From: PALSA-278 sp963760285
GTDB lineage: Bacteria > Acidobacteriota > Terriglobia > Acidiferrales > UBA7541
Direction: 5' to 3'
DNA: 64,000 nt
Assembly: GCA_963760285.1 (NCBI GenBank)
Contig: CAVXCI010000001.1
Span: forward strand, 1,922,001-1,986,000
Shown: positions 8,962-17,220 of the stretch, one piece after another
How the letters are laid out: the number at the start of each line of letters is the position of its first letter
How positions within the stretch are numbered: position 1 is the first letter of the stretch
Notes under the pieces: generated by a model
Databases searched by the model: none
What the model was told of the DNA's origin: nothing
Seen by the model: only the letters and a program-made list of their open reading frames with translations
Translations under genes and position numbers: made by a program

Positions 8962-9669
8962 ATGAAGCGGTCTATTTTGTTTGGCGCTGTAGTGTCACTG
9001 GTTCTTCTTTTCACTCCCGTCGTTCACGCGCAGTACACGCAGGCTCCGCCCAGCAGCGAGTTGATGCAGGGAACGCAAATGCGTCTGGTCCTGCTCAACG
9101 GGCTCAGCACCAGCGTGGCTCGCGACGGCGATCCTTTTGAAGCCGTGGTTTCCGATCCCGTTTATTTTGGCGGACAGCTGGTTCTTCCCGCTGGCGCGAA
9201 AGTTCGCGGCACGGTGAGCAACATCATCACGCCGCGCCATTTCGGATTGTTTCGCCAGCAGGCGGCGATGACTCTGGTGTTTCAGTCCATTCAGGTGGAT
9301 AGCCGCGAATATCCCGTGAAACTCAGCATTCTGGGCATCTATCGCGACTCCACCGCCGGCAGCAAAATGCGCAAGGACGTCAACACCCAGGAAGGCGAAC
9401 TGGTGCAGCAGAAGCGCGACATCAAGGGCGGCCTAACGGACATGGCCATCGGCACCGCCGGTGGTGTGGGAGTGGGCGCGATCTTCAGCCACGTGGTGCG
9501 CGGAACGATCTTTGGCATCGTCGGCAGCGCGGCTTACGTGGCGCAGAAAAAAGGCAAGGACGTTGAACTGCCCGCGCAGACGGCGTTTCTGGTGCGGCTG
9601 GATTCGCCGGTTTCCGTTCCGGGCGCAACGCGCACTGCCACGGGAATAAACGGCGCCGGCGGGCAGTAG
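8962..9669 (+). CDS. secreted conserved protein with glycine-zipper-like segment
   Basis: A 235-residue protein with a signal peptide (MKRSILFGAVVSLVLLFTPVVHAQ). The ATG at 8962 has GGAGG six bases upstream. The N-terminal half holds a beta-rich module (NGLSTSVARDGDPFEAVV, VLPAGAKVRGTV). Its wording resembles the pore-proximal domain of VirB10/TrbI proteins, but no other conjugation gene is present. A Gly/Ala-rich hydrophobic stretch near residues 150-195 (IGTAGGVGVGAIF, GIVGSAAYVA) looks like a glycine zipper that could sit in the outer membrane. Function is unknown. Confidence 0.7.
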   Translation: MKRSILFGAVVSLVLLFTPVVHAQYTQAPPSSELMQGTQMRLVLLNGLSTSVARDGDPFEAVVSDPVYFGGQLVLPAGAKVRGTVSNIITPRHFGLFRQQAAMTLVFQSIQVDSREYPVKLSILGIYRDSTAGSKMRKDVNTQEGELVQQKRDIKGGLTDMAIGTAGGVGVGAIFSHVVRGTIFGIVGSAAYVAQKKGKDVELPAQTAFLVRLDSPVSVPGATRTATGINGAGGQ

Positions 9670-9681
9670 CGCCGCCGTCGT

Positions 9682-11208
9682 CTAACCGCTGGGGGAGCCT
9701 GCGGCCTTCGCGGAAGAATGCGTGCGCCGCAGATGGCGGTAGAGACTCGTGCGTCCGATGCGCAGAATTTGCGAGGCGCGCACGCGATTGCCTTTGCACA
9801 TCTCCAGAACTTTCTGGATGTGCCGCCTGCGAATTTCCGCCAGCGGTAGTGGCTGCCAGTTTTCATCCGCGCCGGGCGATGTGGTTGGTTTCTGCACGTG
9901 CTCGGGGAGATCGCCGAGATCTATGAAATCTCCCTGGGCGGTGATAGCCGCGCTGGATATCACGTTTTCAATTTCCCGCACGTTGCCCCGCCAGGGATGC
10001 TGCATCAGCGCCAATTGCGCGCGGCGCGTGAGGCCGCGAAAATGTTTGTTGTAGGCCGCGCTGTATTTTTTCAGGAAGTGGCGCACCAGGATGGGAATAT
10101 CCTCCATGCGTTCCGCCACGCTGGGCACGCGGATTTCCACCGAGCTGAGCCGGTAGAAAAGATCCTCGCGGAAGCGATGCGCGGCTACCTCGTCGCGCAG
10201 GTTCCGGTTGGTGGCGGCAATCAGGCGCACGTCCACTTTATGGATTTCCGGTGAACCCACTCGCTGAATTTCGCGGTTCTGAATGGCGCGCAGCACCTTG
10301 GATTGCATCCCCATGGACATTTCGCCCACTTCATCCAGAAACACCGTGCCGCCGTTGGCGTATTCGAACAGACCGGCGCGTGTTTCGGTGGCTCCCGTGA
10401 ACGATCCGCGCATGTGGCCAAAAAGCTGGCTTTCCAGCAGCGTGTCGACCAGCGCGGAGCAGTTGCAAACCACAAATCGCTCGTTGGCGACCGGACTCAT
10501 TTGATGAATGGCGCGCGCGATTAATTCCTTGCCGGAACCCGTGGGTCCGCTGATCAACACATTGGTATAGTGCTTGGCAATTTTGCGCGCCAGATCGAAC
10601 ACCTCCAGCATCGCCGGACTTTTCCCGAAGATGCCGTGAAATTCCAGGTGCGGGAGAAGCTCCTCCTCCACCTGGCTGATGTGCGTGCGCTGCGTGAAGA
10701 CTTCAGCCAGCTCGTCGAGGGACCTCGTCAATCGCGTGAAATCCACGGGTTTGGAGAAAAAGTCGTACGCGCCGCGTTTGATGGCATCTACCGCGGATTC
10801 CAGCGAGTAAAAACCCGTGGTCAGTAAAATGTGGACCCCGGGATCAATGGCCAGCGCCTTTTCCAGAAATGCGATGCCATCCATCGCGGGCATCTTGATG
10901 TCCACCACGCAAGCGCGGCAGTCGCCTTTGCGGACAGCCTCCAGCGCCCGCTCCGGATCGGTGGTCCCGGTGACTGGAAAACCGGCTTCCTCCAGGCGCG
11001 ACGACATCATGGACACCATTTCCGGGTCGTCGTCCAGGATGCAGAGCGGGAGATTTCCGCGAATCGCGGGAATTGTGGACGTGACTTTTTCAGATGCGGG
11101 TTTTTCAGCAGTCAGTGCCATGGCGGAGGTCGTACCTGCACGCACCCTGCCACCAGGTCGCGCGACCCGCGGGGAGTCAGAATCCAAAATGTTTAGCGGC
11201 GTGCCCAC
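9682..11208 (-). CDS. NtrC-family sigma-54-dependent response regulator
   Basis: A 508-residue transcription activator. An N-terminal receiver domain carries the phospho-acceptor Asp103 (VVDIKMPAMDG). The central AAA+ domain has Walker A GPTGSGKE, the sigma-54 contact loop in the variant form GSFTGA, and a Walker B region ending in FLDEVGEMS. A C-terminal Fis-type helix-turn-helix (CKGNRVRASQILRIGRTSLYRHL) binds DNA. It should activate sigma-54 promoters once phosphorylated by an unlinked histidine kinase. The GTG start at 11208 is uncertain; an ATG at 11121 is an alternative that removes a non-conserved N-terminal tail. The region upstream carries a strong inverted repeat (11290-11332) that may be its own operator. 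Confidence 0.9.
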   Translation of the reverse strand: MGTPLNILDSDSPRVARPGGRVRAGTTSAMALTAEKPASEKVTSTIPAIRGNLPLCILDDDPEMVSMMSSRLEEAGFPVTGTTDPERALEAVRKGDCRACVVDIKMPAMDGIAFLEKALAIDPGVHILLTTGFYSLESAVDAIKRGAYDFFSKPVDFTRLTRSLDELAEVFTQRTHISQVEEELLPHLEFHGIFGKSPAMLEVFDLARKIAKHYTNVLISGPTGSGKELIARAIHQMSPVANERFVVCNCSALVDTLLESQLFGHMRGSFTGATETRAGLFEYANGGTVFLDEVGEMSMGMQSKVLRAIQNREIQRVGSPEIHKVDVRLIAATNRNLRDEVAAHRFREDLFYRLSSVEIRVPSVAERMEDIPILVRHFLKKYSAAYNKHFRGLTRRAQLALMQHPWRGNVREIENVISSAAITAQGDFIDLGDLPEHVQKPTTSPGADENWQPLPLAEIRRRHIQKVLEMCKGNRVRASQILRIGRTSLYRHLRRTHSSAKAAGSPSG

Positions 11209-11289
11209 AGGTCAACTGCGCAATGCGTTTGTTTTCACCTATTCTGGAACGATCGCGGATTATTGTGGGATTGTGATGAAAGAAAAACG

Positions 11290-11332
11290 AGATTGGAACG
11301 ACATACTGCACGCTGTGAAAACGTTCCAATCT
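11290..11332. promoter_or_regulatory. 11-bp inverted repeat with embedded sigma-54-like promoter
   Basis: AGATTGGAACG (11290-11300) and CGTTCCAATCT (11322-11332) are exact complements separated by 21 bases. Further TGGAAC motifs occur at 11245 and 11363. The plus-strand sequence TGGAACGACATACTGCA (11294-11310) matches the -24/-12 consensus (GG and GC correctly spaced) at nearly all defined positions. The site precedes a gene for an NtrC-type activator, which fits enhancer-type binding and autoregulation. The promoter-like orientation, however, points away from that gene. Confidence 0.5.
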
Positions 11333-11380
11333 GGAAACGCGCAGGCTGGAGTTGAACCTTTTTGGAACTGGAGTTTCCTT

Positions 11381-11397
11381 CGGACAAAATCTGTCCG
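11381..11397. other. hairpin CGGACA-AAATC-TGTCCG
   Basis: A 6-bp perfect stem with a 5-base loop, 22 bases after the stop of the gene at 11419-11781 on the minus strand. No T-run follows on either strand, so a terminator role is doubtful. Confidence 0.35.
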
Positions 11398-11418
11398 GGG
11401 CAGTGGAGGGAAGGATTC

Positions 11419-11781
11419 CTAGGTAGGAAGGAGATGTGCTTCACCGTCCGGAACAATCTCCTCTGCGCTGAAACGCACGGATTCCTCGCGGCTCTCGCGC
11501 GGCGTGAATTCGTCGACTGTCAATTCGTGTAAACCGTCCTGATCTGGCAAGGAGATAGATTCAATGAGGTAAGCGACTGGCGCACATGGGTCGGCGGAAA
11601 AGTTATCCATGGCGCGGACAAAAATCATGTCGCCGGGAGAAAGCGAAGCGTGGAGGCGCGCCCGTCTCGTGCCGTCCTCAAGCCAGTGAAAAACTGTCTT
11701 CTCCACAAAGAAAGTACCGCGGACATCCCATCCTGAAATTTCCACGCGGCGGCTGATGGTCTGCTTTTCTGACATGCTCAT
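11419..11781 (-). CDS. small hypothetical protein, possibly a divergent PilZ-like barrel
   Basis: A 120-residue soluble protein with mixed acidic and basic composition and no signal peptide. The pattern of a short beta-rich domain (VEISGWDVRGTFFVEKTVFH... LSPGDMIFVRAMDN) recalls degenerate PilZ-type barrels of acidobacteria. The c-di-GMP-binding RxxxR and D/NxSxxG motifs are not convincingly present. It lies upstream of the NtrC-type gene on the same strand, with the inverted repeat between them. I do not recognise the family with certainty. Confidence 0.6.
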   Translation of the reverse strand: MSMSEKQTISRRVEISGWDVRGTFFVEKTVFHWLEDGTRRARLHASLSPGDMIFVRAMDNFSADPCAPVAYLIESISLPDQDGLHELTVDEFTPRESREESVRFSAEEIVPDGEAHLLPT

Positions 11782-11945
11782 TATCCGGTTTGCTCCCCTG
11801 ACTCTCTTGCAGGAAGCCTGCCAAACCGGAGAGCGGTTTCCAGTTCAAAAAGCAGGACTTGTACCGCGTGATTCGTGTCGGGGGATGGGGCAACCGTTCA
11901 ATTCAATACACCTGTCCTTTTTTGAATCACCGCGGCGGGGAAGGT

Positions 11946-13060
11946 TCAGTCCAATTCGCGCAGGCCTTTTTCCAGATTGGCGTGGAGCAGCCGGTGAAAA
12001 AGATGTTCCCCGGACTCGCGGCGGACGGAAAGGCGCCCGCGCGGTAAGCTCTCGATTTCAGACCGCGCTGTACGGATTCGCAGATGGCCATGTCCTCATC
12101 CTGCACGAGTTCGCTGACGGCCATGCTTTCCGCGTGAAATGCCAGGGCGTCCGTGCCCCTGCCACCGAAATAAAAATCGAAGACTACTTCGCAACGATCC
12201 ACGCCCCGCGGTACAACCAGGTTGGTATCCATCACTCCTTCATACCAGTTGATCATGAAATTGGGATATTGCCACAAATAGTAAGCCCGGTCTCCCGTGC
12301 GCGTGGCCGCGGTGGCCGCGTCAGATTCGGCCTTTTTCCGCAGGGGCGAAATCTGCACGCAGCAGCGGTCCATGTTTTCGATAGTGTAGTCCCCATACTC
12401 AATCACGCTATTGAGGCTCTTGTGAAGGTGCGGGATGTGGTAGCCCCCATCCAGGTAGTTATCCACATAGACTTTCCAGTTGCAATTCAACACGTAGCTG
12501 CGGCGTTCGACGAATTGCAGCGATCCGAAATGCAAAGGCGCGGCAATGTCCACCAGCTTCCCCAGAAAATTGCACAATGGCGCGGCGGATGAATTCAGAT
12601 TCACGAATACGAAGCCTTCCCAGGTATCCACAGAAACGGGAATCAAGCCATTTTGAGCGCGGTCGAAATCAGATACGCCCTCGAACTCCGTGATGCCTTT
12701 CAGCGCGCCGTCCAAACCATACGTCCAGCCATGATAGGGACAGCGCAATTGCCGCGCGCAGCCCTGCGGCTCGGTCATCACCGCCGCGGCGTGATGGCGG
12801 CACACATTAAAGAACGCGCGCAAGCGGGCATCCGAACCGCGCACCACGACGACAGGCTCATCGGCAATGGTTGTGGTCAGATATTGCCCGGGCTCGCGCA
12901 CCTGATCCACCCGCCCCGCTACCTGCCACGACTCGCTGAAAACGGTCCGTCTTTCCAGTTCCGCGATTGTTTCATTGGCGTACCATTCGCCGGGAATGGT
13001 GCTCGCTTCCGCCAGGGCAGCGTGCGGATTGTAAAGCGCGAGGATTTCCTTCAGGGTCAT
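11946..13060 (-). CDS. Rieske-type ring-hydroxylating oxygenase alpha subunit (frameshifted near its C-terminus)
   Basis: A soluble non-haem iron oxygenase of about 372 residues. The Rieske [2Fe-2S] motif is C87-x-H89 ... C107-x2-H110. The mononuclear iron site is in the NYLDGGYHIPHLH region (Asp204, His208, His213). The layout resembles the choline/carnitine monooxygenase group, and the substrate cannot be named. Around 12033-12042 the frame changes. The uninterrupted frame runs on to 11927 with an unrelated tail, whereas the -1 frame reads a family-typical ending (GRLSVRRESGEHLFHRLL) and stops at 11946. One base appears to be missing. No reductase gene lies nearby. Confidence 0.8.
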
Positions 13061-13154
13061 GCGCGCCGTCCAAACTAGATTCTACCCGATAACGGCGGAG
13101 TACAAATGCCATCCGCATCGTGCCCGGACACTGAAAAATCCAGTTCACCGCGCG

Positions 13155-15569
13155 TCATTTTGCCGGCGATGCCGGCCCCGCGGATCGCAGGTCGTTTTGA
13201 ATCAGGCGCAGCAAGTCCGTGTTGGTCTCCAGTTTCATTTGCAGGAGTGCGGCTTGCGACTGCGCGCCGGCCCAGTCGGAGGATTCAGCGGCCAGCGCCA
13301 GACCGGGAAGGCCGAGGAATTCGTAGGAATTGCGGACAGAGTAGAGGCTGTTCTTGAACCACGGCCGTCCCGGAAGACCTGCGGGATCGAGCCAATTCCG
13401 CTCGACCTGCATCATTTCGGAATTTACCTTGCGAAGCGTGACGGCCGGCGGAGCGCCATTTTTCAGCGCATCCACAACAGCGCCATCGGTTTCCACGCCA
13501 GCGGCTTGAAAATCACTTATCGCGTTCACCAGCGATGTGATTCTGACGTGCTGGCCGAGGCCTGTCCGCTGATCCAAATCCTGCAGAAACCGGACAATGC
13601 TCCTGCCGCTGGATGCGAAATCGTATGGCAGCACGTCAGCATTGGCCAGCCGCAACGCCACGATGCCCCAGAGTTGCGAAGCGATTTCATGGCAGCGATA
13701 TCCCGGATCGCCAAAATGATTCATCCAGAAAAAATCGTCATACATGGTGTGGCGCACACCGGACGGTCCTTCGAATCGCAGGAGAATCACGGGGATGCCC
13801 AGGTTATCCACAAAAATGATGTGGTCAGACCGTCCGCCGATTTGCATATCGGCGAGTTCATCATCCGAAATGGGACTTTTCCTATTCAATTCATTTCCCC
13901 GTGAGGTCTTCCATGACTCGTAAAGCGGCCGGCCGCTGGGGTCAATCACATCGTGGCTGGCGTCCACCAAGAGTTGAGCAAGAGAACCCGTCGCGCTGCC
14001 GTGAAGATCCGGCCCCGTCACCGACGAATCCACATTCAGATAAGCGACGGCCTGGCGTTTCAATTCATTGTCATACTGCTCGCCCCATTCGGTGGAACCG
14101 GTGAGCGCCTGCTCCCCTCCATCCCAACTGCAAAAAATCAGCGTGCGCCGGGGACGCATTCCTTGTTTTAACAGCGCGCCCATATCCTGAGTCAATTCCA
14201 GCAGTGCAGCGGCGCCGCTGGAAGGGTCCGCGCCACCATAAACCCAGGCGTCGCGGTGACCGCCGAGGATTACCGTTTCTTCGGGAAACTCAGAGCCGCG
14301 TATGCGCGCTTCCACGTCGTAATAAGGCTTGATGGAGTTTTCCATCTCCACTTTCAAGTGGACCCGCACCCGTTCACCGCCCAGATGGTAAATAATGGGC
14401 AGAGCGCCCTGCCAGGCTTTGGGAGCGGCGGGTCCGTCCATATTTTCAAGGAGCGGCTTGGCGTCGCGCCAGGAAAGCGGCACGCCGATAATTCTTGGGA
14501 GAGTGCGGGCATCAGCAGGGGCGATGCGCTTGGCTCCGGCATTGGACGGCCAGCCCGGCGTGGTGGGATCGCCCGGTTGCAGAAAATCGTAAATCATGCT
14601 GCCACGCTGGATGGCGCTGGCCGGAGCCCGGGGACCAAACGGAAAAACCTTTCCGCGGCGATAGCCGTCGTCCATCGGATCGGTATAGAGGAGGATTGCC
14701 GCCGCTCCTTCCTGCTCCGCCAATTGCGCTTTGAATCCGCCATAACCGCCTGGATTGCCGCGCCGGACGATGACAATTTGCCCGGTTACGCTGACGCCCA
14801 TCTGATGCAGGAGTTCGTAATCCGCCGGCTCGCCCAGGTTGGCGTAAATGACCGAAGCGGTGACTTCACCGGAGGCGGAGTAGGCCAGAAAAGCGCGGTC
14901 CACATTGTGGTTGGTGGTGGAAGGGTCCTGCGGATAGGCGTCTTCGTGAAGAGAGGCGGCAAATTTCACTGGAGCGAGCATTTCCAGCGAAATGCTTTTC
15001 AGAGCGGAGGAATAGACGTCGTATTCGTGAATGGTCACGTCCTCCAATCCCTGACGAGTCCACAACGCGGCGATCCACTGCGCCAGGTCGTTGTTGCGAG
15101 GTGATCCCGCGGGATGCGGCTGCGCGGTGAGATAACGATGAATCTGCTTGATCTCGTCGGGAGAAGTGCCAGCGAGAAATTTGGATTCCATGATGGACTC
15201 TGTGTCCGAGCTGGCGGGTGTGAAACCTACTAGTGACGTTGGCGCGGGTGACTCGTCTGGTTTGGTAGTGGGTGGTTGGTGTACCGGCGCCGCTCGTTGT
15301 GGAGCGGCTGTGTGTTGATCCGCCTGGGCTTCGCGGAGCAAATCCCTAGCCGGACGTAGAGTATGAGATGCGGCGAAGGTTGCGAACGCCAGAATCAAGA
15401 GCGCGGGCGCGAAGTTTCGCAATGGCGGGAGGTTGGGCGTGTGCTGCTCTCCACCTTCAGAGCGATTGGATATTACCAGATTCGAGGTTGCCGTCCGCGC
15501 CACGCACGATGAGTCTGAACGAAACCCAGCGCGATGCGGCGGAGTTGAGACAGCCCCTCGCTTCACCAT
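13155..15569 (-). CDS. M28 family glutamate carboxypeptidase II (PSMA)-like protein with altered catalytic site
   Basis: An exported or membrane-anchored protein of about 804 residues. The start at 15569 lies in the 58-base gap to the divergent pruA; a longer frame would overlap pruA. A hydrophobic segment near residues 55-70 (APALLILAFATFAA) is a signal or anchor. A PA domain, an M28 zinc peptidase domain and a TFR-type dimerisation domain follow. Predicted zinc ligands are His438 (GGHRDAW), Asp448, Glu486, Asp514 and His607. The Glu that should act as general base just before Glu486 is Gly485 (SWDGGEQ instead of SWDxEE). The protein may therefore be a binding protein rather than a peptidase, like transferrin receptor. 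Confidence 0.85.
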   Translation of the reverse strand: MVKRGAVSTPPHRAGFRSDSSCVARTATSNLVISNRSEGGEQHTPNLPPLRNFAPALLILAFATFAASHTLRPARDLLREAQADQHTAAPQRAAPVHQPPTTKPDESPAPTSLVGFTPASSDTESIMESKFLAGTSPDEIKQIHRYLTAQPHPAGSPRNNDLAQWIAALWTRQGLEDVTIHEYDVYSSALKSISLEMLAPVKFAASLHEDAYPQDPSTTNHNVDRAFLAYSASGEVTASVIYANLGEPADYELLHQMGVSVTGQIVIVRRGNPGGYGGFKAQLAEQEGAAAILLYTDPMDDGYRRGKVFPFGPRAPASAIQRGSMIYDFLQPGDPTTPGWPSNAGAKRIAPADARTLPRIIGVPLSWRDAKPLLENMDGPAAPKAWQGALPIIYHLGGERVRVHLKVEMENSIKPYYDVEARIRGSEFPEETVILGGHRDAWVYGGADPSSGAAALLELTQDMGALLKQGMRPRRTLIFCSWDGGEQALTGSTEWGEQYDNELKRQAVAYLNVDSSVTGPDLHGSATGSLAQLLVDASHDVIDPSGRPLYESWKTSRGNELNRKSPISDDELADMQIGGRSDHIIFVDNLGIPVILLRFEGPSGVRHTMYDDFFWMNHFGDPGYRCHEIASQLWGIVALRLANADVLPYDFASSGRSIVRFLQDLDQRTGLGQHVRITSLVNAISDFQAAGVETDGAVVDALKNGAPPAVTLRKVNSEMMQVERNWLDPAGLPGRPWFKNSLYSVRNSYEFLGLPGLALAAESSDWAGAQSQAALLQMKLETNTDLLRLIQNDLRSAGPASPAK

Positions 15570-15627
15570 ACAATGATATTTGACGCGGCGGTTGGCGTTG
15601 CCGCCTGTACCCACCCGGAGGAATTTG

Positions 15628-17208
15628 ATGACCACGGCTGAACTGAAACACACGCGCGGCGAATTTCGCAACGAAGCATTCGTCGACTTCTCCAAGCCAG
15701 AGAACCGTGCCGCGATGGAAGCGGCGCTGAAAAAAGTGGCGCAGGGGTTGGGACGTGAGTACCCCATTCTAATTGGAGGGGAAGAGTTTCGCACCACGGA
15801 GAAAATTCGCTCCACGAATCCGGCGCGTCCGGAGCAGGTGATCGGCGTCTTTCAAAACGGCACGGTGGAAATGGCGCGACGGGCCGTGGAAGTGGCGCAC
15901 AAGGCGTTTGAGCGATGGAAGAAAGTGCCCGCTGAAAAGCGCGTGGAATATCTCTTCCGCGTGGCGGACATTCTGCAAAAGCGCCGCTTCGAACTCGACG
16001 CCATGCTGGTGTATGAGGTGGGCAAGACGTGGCCGGAGGCGGATGCCGACGTCGCCGAGCTGATTGATTTTACTGAATTTTACGCGCGGGAAATGTTGCG
16101 GCTGGCCGGCCCACAGCCGGTGGTCCCGGTCCGCGGAGAAAAGAATTATCTGATGTATATTCCGCTGGGGGTGGGCATTGTGATTCCACCATGGAATTTT
16201 GCGGCGGCCATCATGGGCGGGATGACGCTAGCGGCGATTGTTACCGGAAATACCGTGGTATTGAAACCTTCGAGTGACTCCCCGACGATTGCCGCCGAAT
16301 TTGTAAACATTTTGTACGAAGCGGGAATTCCGAAAGACGTGGTGAACTTTTTCACCGGACCGGGCCGTACCGCCGGCGAGGCCATGGTCACCGACGCGAA
16401 GACGAGATTTATCGCGTTCACTGGGTCGAAAGAAGCGGGACTGCGCATCGGCGAACTGGCCGCCAAGAAGCAGCCGGGGCAGATGTGGATCAAGCGCACC
16501 GTGCTGGAGATGGGCGGGAAGGACGCCATTATCGTGGACGAGGACGGCGACATTGACGCGGCGGTGGAAGGCGTGGCGCTGTCAGCATTCGGATTTCAGG
16601 GGCAGAAGTGTTCGGCGTGTTCGCGGGCCATCGTTTCCGAAAAGATTTACGACAAATTTCTGGAAAAACTGATTCCCCGGGTGCAGGCCATGCGCGTGGG
16701 GCCGCCGGAGAATCCGGAAAATTACATGGGGCCGGTGATCAACAAGTCAGCCATGAAGTCCATTCAGGAATATATCGGCGTGGGCAAGAAGGAAGGGCGA
16801 CTGGTGGCGGGAGGGGAACCGGTGCAGGGCGACGGGTTCTTTTTGCGTCCCACGGTCATTGCCGATGTGTCGCCGGAAGCGCGCATCGCGCAGGAGGAAA
16901 TTTTCGGTCCGGTGCTGGCGGTGATCAAAGCGCGCGACTTCGATCATGCGCTGGAGATTGCCAATGGAACAGAGTTTGGGCTGACCGGAGCCGTTTACAC
17001 GCGTGATGCGAAAAAGCTGGCCAAGGCGTCGGAAGATTTTCACGTCGGCAATCTTTATCTGAACCGCAAGTGCACTGGCGCGCTGGTGGGAGCGCATCCC
17101 TTTGGCGGTTTCAACATGTCCGGAACAGATTCCAAAGCTGGCGGACAGGATTATCTCCTGTTGTTTCTCCAGGCCAAATCCGTGGCGGAGAAAGTGCCGA
17201 CGGCTTAA
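15628..17208 (+). CDS. pruA: 1-pyrroline-5-carboxylate (L-glutamate gamma-semialdehyde) dehydrogenase
   Basis: A 526-residue cytosolic NAD-dependent aldehyde dehydrogenase of the RocA/PruA group. It oxidises glutamate semialdehyde to glutamate in proline and arginine breakdown. Visible motifs are PWNFAAAIMGG and KPSSDSP in the NAD-binding domain, FTGSKEAG, the general-base segment EMGGKD and the nucleophile Cys in GQKCSACSR. The C-terminal FGGFNMSGTDSKAGG is typical of the P5CDH branch. The start at 15628 has GGAGG seven bases upstream. No proline dehydrogenase lies nearby. Confidence 0.93.
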   Translation: MTTAELKHTRGEFRNEAFVDFSKPENRAAMEAALKKVAQGLGREYPILIGGEEFRTTEKIRSTNPARPEQVIGVFQNGTVEMARRAVEVAHKAFERWKKVPAEKRVEYLFRVADILQKRRFELDAMLVYEVGKTWPEADADVAELIDFTEFYAREMLRLAGPQPVVPVRGEKNYLMYIPLGVGIVIPPWNFAAAIMGGMTLAAIVTGNTVVLKPSSDSPTIAAEFVNILYEAGIPKDVVNFFTGPGRTAGEAMVTDAKTRFIAFTGSKEAGLRIGELAAKKQPGQMWIKRTVLEMGGKDAIIVDEDGDIDAAVEGVALSAFGFQGQKCSACSRAIVSEKIYDKFLEKLIPRVQAMRVGPPENPENYMGPVINKSAMKSIQEYIGVGKKEGRLVAGGEPVQGDGFFLRPTVIADVSPEARIAQEEIFGPVLAVIKARDFDHALEIANGTEFGLTGAVYTRDAKKLAKASEDFHVGNLYLNRKCTGALVGAHPFGGFNMSGTDSKAGGQDYLLLFLQAKSVAEKVPTA

Positions 17209-17220
17209 AGATCCAACCGT

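Noticed and set aside
8962..9669. VirB10/TrbI conjugation protein
   Set aside because: The similarity is limited to a short beta-rich stretch and no other type IV secretion genes are present; it is kept as a secreted protein of unknown function.
15570..15815. N-terminal extension of the M28 protein
   Set aside because: It overlaps the divergent pruA gene, which has a well-supported start at 15628.
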